A stretch of DNA of 15,783 bases, from NCBI GenBank assembly GCA_900552955.1, contig USBO01000029.1:1-15783 (forward strand), read 5' to 3'. Origin of the DNA: an uncultured Alistipes sp. Lineage in GTDB: Bacteria > Bacteroidota > Bacteroidia > Bacteroidales > Rikenellaceae. Made by a program: the position numbers and the translations under genes. The notes beneath the pieces were generated by a model. It was not told the origin of the DNA and made no database searches. It saw only the letters and a list, made by a program, of their open reading frames with translations. Each line of letters begins with the position of its first letter. Position 1 is the stretch's first letter. Below, piece after piece: positions 1 through 5,199 of this stretch.

Positions 1-1
1 G

Positions 2-262
2 CTCTATGAGTTCCCCGCCTTCCACGTGCTGGCCGGCGGTGCCGTTCTGGGTGCGGTCTTCATGGCGACCGATTACTCCACCTCGCCGATGACTGTGCGC
101 GGCGGTGTGATCTATGCCGTGGGCATCGGTGTCATCACGATGTGCATCCGCCTGTGGGGCGCCTATCCCGAGGGCATGTCGTTCGCCATTCTGGTGATGA
201 ACGCCACGGTGCCCCTCATCAATCGATCTGTCAAACCCAAGCGTTTCGGCGCCAAAAAGTAG
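2..262 (+). CDS. rnfD: RnfD, 3' end (Rnf ion-translocating oxidoreductase subunit D)
   Basis: This is the last 86 codons of a membrane subunit of the Rnf complex; the 5' part lies outside the window, and the reading frame is open from base 2. RnfD is an integral membrane flavoprotein thought to form part of the ion path, homologous to NqrB. The visible part reads FHVLAGGAVLGAVFMATDYSTSP, interrupted here as FHVLAGGAVL then GAVFMATDYSTSP, which is the typical RnfD C-terminal signature. It is followed by two hydrophobic segments and a basic tail (RSVKPKRFGAKK). The flavinylated threonine of the family should lie upstream and cannot be seen. The TAG stop overlaps the Shine-Dalgarno sequence of rnfG, so the genes are tightly coupled. 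The order D-G-E-A matches the usual rnfBCDGEA operon, so rnfB and rnfC are expected just upstream. Confidence 0.93.
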   Translation, partial: LYEFPAFHVLAGGAVLGAVFMATDYSTSPMTVRGGVIYAVGIGVITMCIRLWGAYPEGMSFAILVMNATVPLINRSVKPKRFGAKK

Positions 263-272
263 GAGGACGACG

Positions 273-935
273 ATGAAAAGTACACTTGTGAACATGGTAG
301 CCGTGCTCTTCACGATCACGCTGGTGGCGTCGGCGGGAGTGGGCTATGTCAATATGATTACCGTCGAGCCGATCGCTGCGGCGAAGGCTGCGGCGACCGA
401 AGCCGCGCTGCGGGCCGTGCTGCCGGCCTTCGATGCAACGCAGAAGGCGGAGCTGACGCTCGACGAACTGCCCGTGGCGGTGCATACGGCCCGCTCGGGT
501 GCCGAGGTCGTGGGCTATGCCGTGGAGACGATGAGCAAGAAGGGCTTCGGCGGTGCGATCCGGCTGATGGTCGGGTTCGATGCCGCGGGGCGCGTGCTCA
601 ACGTCAACGTACTGGAGCAGACCGAAACCCCGGGTCTCGGAACGAAGATGGCCGACGAGGGCAACCCGCTCTTCGCCAGCTTCGAGGGCCGCAATCCGGG
701 TGAGATGAAGCTCGCCGTGAAGAAGGACGGCGGCGACGTGGATGCGCTGACGGCCGCCACGATCTCGTCGCGTGCCTATGTCGATGCGATGGCGCGCGCC
801 TATGCCGCCTACAAACAGACGGCCGAGGGTGCCGCTCCGGCCGCTGCCGATACGGCTTCGGGCGCCACGGCGACGTGCGGCGATGCTGCTGCACAAACGG
901 GCGGAGACGCTCAGAAAGGAGGAGACAATGAATAA
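273..935 (+). CDS. rnfG: RnfG, covalent FMN subunit with an unusual C-terminal tail
   Basis: This 220-residue subunit of the Rnf complex carries covalently bound FMN on the outer face of the inner membrane and passes electrons within the complex (homologue of NqrC). A single N-terminal membrane helix spans about residues 7-28. The FMN_bind domain follows (about 75-180), with ETPGLG (118-123) and the flavin attachment site DALTAAT at 157-163, where Thr163 is the predicted FMN-phosphothreonine. The family usually has S/T-G-A-T, so the second position here is Ala. After residue 183 comes an Ala/Gly/Thr/Asp-rich tail of about 37 residues that the catalytic domain does not need. It contains DTASGAT (193-199), an exact second match to the ApbE consensus, plus Cys202. 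A strong ribosome site (GGAGG at 262-266) fixes the start at 273. The end overlaps rnfE by 8 bases. Confidence 0.95.
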   Translation: MKSTLVNMVAVLFTITLVASAGVGYVNMITVEPIAAAKAAATEAALRAVLPAFDATQKAELTLDELPVAVHTARSGAEVVGYAVETMSKKGFGGAIRLMVGFDAAGRVLNVNVLEQTETPGLGTKMADEGNPLFASFEGRNPGEMKLAVKKDGGDVDALTAATISSRAYVDAMARAYAAYKQTAEGAAPAAADTASGATATCGDAAAQTGGDAQKGGDNE

Positions 936-1512
936 GCTGCAACTGATTCTCAGGGGGATCGTTCGGGAGAACCCCACCTTCGTGCTGGTGCTCGGCATGT
1001 GCCCCACGCTGGGTACGACGACCAGCGCCGCCAACGGTTTCGGCATGGGCGTGGCCACGATGGCGGTGCTCATTCTGTCGAACATCGTCATTTCGCTCAT
1101 CAAGAATCTGATTCCCGACAAGGTGCGCATTCCGGCCTTCATCGTGGTGATCGCGTCGTTCGTGACCGTCGTGCAGATGCTCATGCAGGCCTTCGTGCCG
1201 GCGCTCTACGCCACGCTGGGCGTCTTTATCCCGCTGATCGTCGTGAACTGCATCATTCTGGGGCGCGCCGAGGCTTTCGCCTCGAAGAACAACGCCTTCG
1301 ATTCGGCGCTGGACGGTCTGGGCATCGGTCTGGGTTTCACGTTGTCGCTCACGGTCATCGGCATGATCCGCGAGGTGCTGGGCAGCGGCGCCGTGTTCGG
1401 CCACTCGTTCGGCACGGGCGACTACATGCCGCTGGTGTTCGTGCTGGCGCCCGGCGGGTTCTTCGTGCTGGGCTATCTGATGGTCGTGTTTAACAAATTA
1501 GCCAAGAAATAG
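928..1512 (+). CDS. rnfE: RnfE, membrane subunit of the Rnf complex
   Basis: This 194-residue polytopic membrane protein is homologous to NqrD. RnfE pairs with RnfA in inverted topology, and together they are known to hold a membrane-embedded [2Fe-2S] cluster. The two expected Cys are present: Cys25 in GMCPTLGTTTS and Cys108 in IVVNCIILGRAEAFA. About six hydrophobic helices are visible. The frame is open further upstream (to 772), but I chose ATG 928 because it is preceded at 5 bases by a strong Shine-Dalgarno sequence (AGGAGG, 917-922) and gives the family N-terminus MNKLQLILRGIVRENPTFV. The start overlaps the rnfG stop by 8 bases (ATGAATAA), suggesting translational coupling. The protein ends in a basic cytoplasmic tail (NKLAKK). 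Confidence 0.95.
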   Translation: MNKLQLILRGIVRENPTFVLVLGMCPTLGTTTSAANGFGMGVATMAVLILSNIVISLIKNLIPDKVRIPAFIVVIASFVTVVQMLMQAFVPALYATLGVFIPLIVVNCIILGRAEAFASKNNAFDSALDGLGIGLGFTLSLTVIGMIREVLGSGAVFGHSFGTGDYMPLVFVLAPGGFFVLGYLMVVFNKLAKK

Positions 1513-1514
1513 TC

Positions 1515-2096
1515 ATGGAACAGATCTCCTACTTCGCAATCATCATCGGAGCCATCTTCGTCAACAACGTCGTGCTGGCTCAGTTCCTCGGTATCTGCCC
1601 CTTCCTGGGCGTGTCGTCCAAAGTGGATACTTCGATGGGCATGGGAGCGGCCGTGACGTTCGTCATGGCGCTCACGGCGCTGGTGGCGTGGTCGATCCAG
1701 ACCTATATCCTCGTGCCGCTGCACATCGAGTACATGCAGACGATCGTCTTCATCCTGGTCATCGCCGCGCTGGTGCAGATGGTCGAGATCATGCTGAAGA
1801 AACTCTCGCCGTCGCTCTATCAGGCACTCGGCATCTTCCTGCCGCTCATCACGACCAACTGCGCCGTGCTGGGTGTGGCGATTCTGATGATCCAGAAGGA
1901 GTTCACGCTGTTGCAGAGCGTGGTCTACTCGGTGGCCACGGCGGCTGGCTTCGCGCTGGCGCTGGTGCTGTTCGCCGGCATCCGCGAGCGGCTCGAGCTG
2001 GAGGACGTGCCGGCAGCGCTGCGCGGGACGCCCATCGCGCTGGTGACGGCCGGCATTCTGGCCATGGCCTTCATGGGCTTCTCGGGGTTGGTGTAG
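1515..2096 (+). CDS. rnfA: RnfA, membrane subunit of the Rnf complex
   Basis: This 193-residue polytopic membrane protein is homologous to NqrE and is the partner of RnfE. Signature blocks are NNVVLAQFLGICPFLGVSS (17-35) with Cys28, and LITTNCAVLGVAI with Cys116. These two Cys correspond to the ligands of the [2Fe-2S] cluster shared with RnfE. About six membrane helices are predicted, plus IRERLE near the C-terminus. The start lies 2 bases after the rnfE stop; unlike rnfG and rnfE it has no clear Shine-Dalgarno sequence, so it probably depends on ribosomes finishing rnfE. It is the last gene of the operon and is followed 18 bases later by a strong terminator. Length and sequence are ordinary for the family. 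Confidence 0.96.
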   Translation: MEQISYFAIIIGAIFVNNVVLAQFLGICPFLGVSSKVDTSMGMGAAVTFVMALTALVAWSIQTYILVPLHIEYMQTIVFILVIAALVQMVEIMLKKLSPSLYQALGIFLPLITTNCAVLGVAILMIQKEFTLLQSVVYSVATAAGFALALVLFAGIRERLELEDVPAALRGTPIALVTAGILAMAFMGFSGLV

Positions 2097-2114
2097 GCCC
2101 ACACAGGAGTAAAC

Positions 2115-2153
2115 AAACGGAAGGGGCTGTGCGCTGCGCAGCCCCTTCCGTTT
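2115..2153. terminator. Bidirectional rho-independent terminator between rnfA and the FtsB/DivIC-like gene
   Basis: A perfect 12-bp stem, CGGAAGGGGCTG (2118-2129) pairing with CAGCCCCTTCCG (2139-2150), with a 9-base loop. Flanking A/T pairs extend it to 2115-2153. On the plus strand it runs into TTTTT; on the minus strand it runs into TTTGTTT. It sits between convergent genes ending at 2096 (plus) and 2167 (minus), so it can stop transcription from both sides. Confidence 0.9.
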
Positions 2154-2166
2154 TTATTGAGAACGG

Positions 2167-2439
2167 CTATTTGACGATGTAGATCTTCTCGCCCTTGCGC
2201 TGCATGTGGAAGTGCTCGCGGGCATACTGCTCGAGGAAGTCGTCCTGCCTGAGCCGCTCGATGAGCGCGCTGTCGCGCGCGATCTTCTCTTCGTAGAGCG
2301 CCTTCTCGCGTTCGAGCACCCGAATCTGGCTGCGGATCTTGAACGCATGGATCAGGTTGCGCCCTGCGGCGAAAGCCGTCAGGACGATGACCAGCAGCGT
2401 CGCTCCGATCCAGAATTTGCGGACGAGACCCTGTTTCAT
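2167..2439 (-). CDS. Septum formation initiator (FtsB/DivIC-like) protein
   Basis: This 90-residue bitopic membrane protein has the FtsB/DivIC layout. A short basic cytoplasmic N-terminus (MKQGLVRKFW) leads into one membrane helix (about 10-26). A periplasmic coiled coil follows (about 33-66, rich in Glu, Arg, Leu and Ile), then the conserved end block YAREHFHMQRKGEKIYIV (72-89). Family members link the late divisome proteins (FtsL, FtsQ) to septal wall synthesis. The gene starts 5 bases after the queE stop and is the last gene of the hpt-queE group, ending in the shared bidirectional terminator. Length is typical of Bacteroidetes members. I leave the symbol blank because FtsB and DivIC cannot be separated on this evidence. 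Confidence 0.85.
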   Translation of the reverse strand: MKQGLVRKFWIGATLLVIVLTAFAAGRNLIHAFKIRSQIRVLEREKALYEEKIARDSALIERLRQDDFLEQYAREHFHMQRKGEKIYIVK

Positions 2440-2444
2440 CGGCG

Positions 2445-3077
2445 TCAGGGGATGTGCATGAATTTATGGGTCTGGATCGAGATGTTCCACTGCGGACGGG
2501 TCTTCGCATAGTCGACCAGCAGCGGCATCACACGCTCGTAGACGCTCCACTCGGGTTGGAGGTAGAGCAGGCAGCCGTCACCGACACGTGCGGCGTTCCG
2601 CTCGGCCCATTCCAGGTCATCCTCGGTCTCGACGATGACCTTCAGCTCGTGCGCCCGCCGGAAAGCCTCCTCCAGCGGCGGTTGCTGCCGTTTGGGCGAG
2701 AGGCACACCCAGTCGAAACAACCGCTGAAGGGGTGGGTGCCCGACGTCTCGAGAAAAATCTGCAACCCCTCTGCGCGAAGGGTCTGTGTGAGGATGTCGA
2801 GCGGGTAGAGCAGCGGTTCGCCCCCCGTGATGACGATCGCACGCGCCGGACAGGCCAGCGCGCGGTCGATGACCGTCTGCACGTCGACGGGCGGGTAGCG
2901 GCGGGGATTCCACGTATACTTGGCGTCGCACCAGCGGCAGCCCACGTCGCATCCGCCCAGGCGGATGAAGTAGGCGGGTTTGCCGGCGTGGAAGCCTTCG
3001 CCCTGGATGGTGTAGAAGTCCTCCACGAGCGGCAGCCTGCGGCCGCCGTCGAAGAGTGCGGGGTCGGTGTCAATCAT
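2445..3077 (-). CDS. queE: 7-carboxy-7-deazaguanine synthase (radical SAM)
   Basis: This 210-residue radical SAM enzyme converts 6-carboxy-5,6,7,8-tetrahydropterin to 7-carboxy-7-deazaguanine on the way to preQ0 and queuosine in tRNA. The N-terminus has the family pattern EDFYTIQGEGFHAGKPAYF (19-37). The iron-sulphur cluster motif CX3CX2C follows at Cys43, Cys47 and Cys50 (GCDVGCRWCD). TGGEP (about residues 89-93) is the SAM-binding GGE motif, and LSPKRQ is typical of QueE. The start codon overlaps the hpt stop by 8 bases (ATGATTGA on the minus strand), so it is translationally coupled to hpt. No other queuosine genes (queC, queD, queF) lie in the window. The extreme C-terminus (QTHKFMHIP) also fits the family. 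Confidence 0.95.
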   Translation of the reverse strand: MIDTDPALFDGGRRLPLVEDFYTIQGEGFHAGKPAYFIRLGGCDVGCRWCDAKYTWNPRRYPPVDVQTVIDRALACPARAIVITGGEPLLYPLDILTQTLRAEGLQIFLETSGTHPFSGCFDWVCLSPKRQQPPLEEAFRRAHELKVIVETEDDLEWAERNAARVGDGCLLYLQPEWSVYERVMPLLVDYAKTRPQWNISIQTHKFMHIP

Positions 3078-3615
3078 TCGTCACGACGTAAATATCCTTG
3101 AGGTTGCGGCCCAACTGATCGTAGTCGAGTCCGTAGCCCACGATGAATTCGTTGCCGATCTCGAGCGCACGGTAGCGGATCGGCTGCGGCTGGCTGTAGG
3201 AGTTCGGCTTGAAGAAGAGCGTGCAGACCTCGATGCTGGCGGGGTTCTTGGCCTGCAGGTCGGCGTACATGCGGGCGATGCTGCGGCCCGTGTCGACGAT
3301 GTCCTCGACGATGATGACGTGGCGCCCCGCGATGTCGCCGTTGAGGCCGAGCAGACACTCCACGTTGCCCGTCGAGCGGGTTCCTTCGTAGGAGGCGAGT
3401 TTGACGAACGAGAGTTCGCAGGTGAAGTCGATCTTCTTGATCAGATCGCTCAGGAACATGAACGAGCCGTTGAGCACTCCGACGAAGAGCGGGCGCTCCC
3501 TGTCGGCATAGTCGGCGTTGATGCGCTCGGCGACGGCCGCGACGGCGCGGTCGATCTCCGCGGCGGGGATCATCACCTCGAAGGTTCTATCGTTCAGCGT
3601 TACGGTTTTCTTCAT
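3070..3615 (-). CDS. hpt: Hypoxanthine phosphoribosyltransferase
   Basis: This 181-residue purine salvage enzyme joins hypoxanthine (and usually guanine) to PRPP, giving IMP or GMP. The PRPP-binding loop VIIVEDIVDTGRS is at residues 100-112, with the acidic pair Glu104-Asp105. VLNGSFMFLSDL (47-58) forms the first substrate loop, FFKP (134-137) carries the lysine expected to contact the base, and FIVGYGLDYDQLGRNL (157-172) is the family C-terminal block. ATG 3615 is followed by MKKTVTL, the usual start. A promoter (TATCTTTG) lies about 50 bases upstream inside a 12-bp inverted repeat, so transcription here may be regulated. hpt, queE and the FtsB/DivIC-like gene form a three-gene unit with overlaps or very short gaps. 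Confidence 0.96.
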   Translation of the reverse strand: MKKTVTLNDRTFEVMIPAAEIDRAVAAVAERINADYADRERPLFVGVLNGSFMFLSDLIKKIDFTCELSFVKLASYEGTRSTGNVECLLGLNGDIAGRHVIIVEDIVDTGRSIARMYADLQAKNPASIEVCTLFFKPNSYSQPQPIRYRALEIGNEFIVGYGLDYDQLGRNLKDIYVVTND

Positions 3616-3645
3616 ATCGGTTCACGATTTTTTGTACGGGTTCCG

Positions 3646-3686
3646 TTTCGGTGAAAATACCTCCAAAGATACGTTTTTCACCGAAA
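3646..3686. repeat. 12-bp inverted repeat around the hpt -7 promoter element (possible operator)
   Basis: TTTCGGTGAAAA (3646-3657) and TTTTCACCGAAA (3675-3686) are exact reverse complements with a 17-base spacer that contains the hpt -7 box. The predicted transcription start (about 3660) falls between the arms, so a full RNA hairpin cannot form from this promoter. That points to a protein-binding site on DNA. The half-site TTTCGGTGA recurs in the thiL promoter at 4781-4789. The bound regulator, if any, is unknown. Confidence 0.5.
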
Positions 3687-3694
3687 AAATCCAA
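3664..3694 (-). promoter_or_regulatory. Bacteroidetes-type promoter of hpt-queE-FtsB/DivIC-like gene
   Basis: On the minus strand, TTG (3694-3692) is followed after 20 bases by TATCTTTG (3671-3664), an exact match to the -33/-7 promoter of the Bacteroidetes primary sigma factor. Transcription should begin near 3660, giving a leader of about 45 bases before hpt. GAAAAACG precedes the -7 box, as at the thiL promoter. Confidence 0.75.
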
Positions 3695-3811
3695 CTTCCG
3701 TGCGAAACTTTTGTCGGTGCGGGGCGCTTTCCGGCGTACGTCGGGGGCGATGCCGCTCGGCGGACGGGTGGGGCCGAATCGGACGACGGAGCGGCTTCGC
3801 AGCGCGGCGAA

Positions 3812-4762
3812 TCAGGCGTTGTGCTCGTAGCCGTGCCAGTCGGGGCGGATGCGTCGGCCGCGGTCGAGCCAGACGATCGCGCCGTCGGCAGCGGTGTCGG
3901 TGATGGTGCCGATGGGGTGGAGCGGGCGGCCGAAACGGGCTTCGAAGGCGCGGCGGAGTTCGGGCAGCGCTTCGGGTGCGGCCGTGAAGAGCAGTTTGTA
4001 GTCCTCGCCGCCCGTGACGGCCGCGGCGAGGTCGGCTCCGGCGGCCACGGGGATGCGTTCGACGTCGATCGCTGCACCGACGTGCGAGCGCTCCATGATA
4101 TGCCGCAGGTCGGAGGCCAGCCCGTCCGACAGGTCCATCATGGCGTGCACCTCCGTGCGTTCGCCGAGCCAGACACCCTCGGCTGTCTGTGCGACGGGGG
4201 CGTTGTGGATGCGGGCGTTGGGGGTGTCGGTGCGGCCGGCGAGCAGGTCGCGCAGTCCGGCGCCCGAGGCGCCGAGCGCCCCCGCGACGACGATGGTGTC
4301 GCCCGCCCGGGCGTCGCTGCGGCGTTTGATGCAGCGGTCGGCCGCCCGGCCGATGACCGTGACGTTGACGGTGATGTCGCGGCGCGACGAGGTCGTATCG
4401 CCGCCGGCGAGCGTCACCCCCTCCTCGGCCGAGAGGTCGCGGTAACCCTGCAGAAAGGCTTCGGCCCAGTCGTCCGCAGCGTCGGGCGGCAGCGCCAGCG
4501 AGAGCAGCGTGGCGACGCTGCGGCCGCCCATGGCGGCCACGTCGCTCAGGTTGACGGCCAGCGCCTTACGCCCCAACTCGTAGGGCGGGGTGGTCGCGCG
4601 CAGGAAGTGGATGCCCTCGGTGAGCAGGTCGGCGGTGAAGAGCAGTGATTCGCCGCAGCCGACGCCGAGCACCGTGCAGTCGTCGCCGGGCTCCTCGAAG
4701 CCGTTGCGGGGCACCTCTCCGAAAAGCTGCCCGATACGTGCGATCAGTTCGAATTCGGTCAT
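3812..4762 (-). CDS. thiL: Thiamine-monophosphate kinase
   Basis: This 316-residue ATP-dependent kinase converts thiamine monophosphate to the cofactor thiamine diphosphate (AIR synthase/PurM-like fold). Motifs are in the right order: GDDCT (26-30), FTADLLTEGIHF (42-53), NLSDVAAMGG (71-80), AGGDTT (119-124), MMDLSDGLASDL (208-219) and GGEDYKLLF (251-259). The Asp pairs (27/28, 74, 122, 210, 213) are the expected Mg-ATP ligands. The frame stays open upstream to 5134, but homology begins at MTEFELIARIG, so the start is 4762. Only CCGC lies between this ATG and a perfect TATCTTTG box, so the mRNA may be leaderless. No other thiamine genes are nearby. It is co-oriented with hpt, but a 196-base gap and a separate hpt promoter argue against a single operon. 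Confidence 0.95.
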   Translation of the reverse strand: MTEFELIARIGQLFGEVPRNGFEEPGDDCTVLGVGCGESLLFTADLLTEGIHFLRATTPPYELGRKALAVNLSDVAAMGGRSVATLLSLALPPDAADDWAEAFLQGYRDLSAEEGVTLAGGDTTSSRRDITVNVTVIGRAADRCIKRRSDARAGDTIVVAGALGASGAGLRDLLAGRTDTPNARIHNAPVAQTAEGVWLGERTEVHAMMDLSDGLASDLRHIMERSHVGAAIDVERIPVAAGADLAAAVTGGEDYKLLFTAAPEALPELRRAFEARFGRPLHPIGTITDTAADGAIVWLDRGRRIRPDWHGYEHNA

Positions 4763-4766
4763 GCGG

Positions 4767-4774
4767 CAAAGATA
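4767..4774 (-). promoter_or_regulatory. thiL -7 promoter element, 4 bases from the start codon
   Basis: An exact TATCTTTG on the minus strand, followed by CCGC and then the thiL ATG. In mapped Bacteroidetes promoters the start of transcription is a few bases after this box, which would place it on or beside the A of the ATG. The -33 element is weak (only TGG at the right distance). GAAAAAACG precedes it. Confidence 0.65.
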
Positions 4775-4977
4775 ACGTTTTTTCGGTGAGCGACCAGCGG
4801 AAAAACGATGCTGGCTGAATTCGGTCGCAGGGGCGGGCCCTCCTTTGTTCGGCGGAGCGCTGCCGCTGTCCGGCCGGCGGGCGACCGCGGGAGGGCGTCG
4901 GGGCGGTTCGCGGAGCGGTGCTGTGCACCAAAATGAAAAAAACAGACCGATGCGATACGTCTTTACGATATTTTTCC

Positions 4978-4985
4978 TATCTTGG
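4978..4985 (+). promoter_or_regulatory. Candidate -7 element for the tandem lipoproteins
   Basis: TATCTTGG differs by one base from the TAnnTTTG consensus and lies in the A/T-rich part of the intergenic region. No good -33 element is found at the right spacing, so this is only a candidate. Confidence 0.3.
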
Positions 4986-5130
4986 GGCTTGGTTAGTAAC
5001 TCCTTAACGAAAACTCTCGTCGTACCCGAAAGGGAAGTTCGTGCGGGTGCGGCGATTGTGCTCCGCCGAACCCTTCTCGACGAGTTGCGGGCCGATGCCG
5101 CCCGCCCTGTTTGCTCCGATGAACGAAACG

Positions 5131-5159
5131 GCATCGCGGAGAGTCCCGCCCCGCGATGC
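5131..5159 (+). other. Leader hairpin upstream of the first lipoprotein
   Basis: GCATCGCGG (5131-5139) pairs perfectly with CCGCGATGC (5151-5159), leaving an 11-base loop. It lies 40 bases before the start codon and has no T-run after it, so it is not a normal terminator. It may be a leader structure affecting translation or stability, or simply a chance result of GC-rich sequence. Confidence 0.35.
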
Positions 5160-5199
5160 GGAATGCAGAAAACATGTTCAACTAAAAAACAGAATGCTT

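Larger units (their letters stand above)
4763..5193. other. Divergent intergenic region between thiL and the first lipoprotein
   Basis: About 430 bases with no convincing gene. Frames open here on both strands only extend the neighbours and show no family resemblance. The thiL promoter is at 4767-4774 (minus), a weak candidate promoter at 4978-4985 (plus), and a 9-bp hairpin at 5131-5159. A local A/T-rich stretch (about 4928-5015) stands out from the GC-rich flanks, as expected of a promoter region. If transcription starts near 4990, the lipoprotein leader would be about 200 bases. Confidence 0.6.

Noticed and set aside
3646..3686. An invertible promoter (phase-variation switch) at hpt, because inverted repeats flank the promoter box.
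   Set aside because: The 17-base spacer is too short for known DNA invertases, no recombinase gene is nearby, and hpt is a housekeeping gene. An operator is more likely.
4763..5193. A thiamine pyrophosphate riboswitch upstream of thiL.
   Set aside because: The predicted transcription start is at the start codon, leaving no leader, and no TPP-aptamer conserved blocks were seen.
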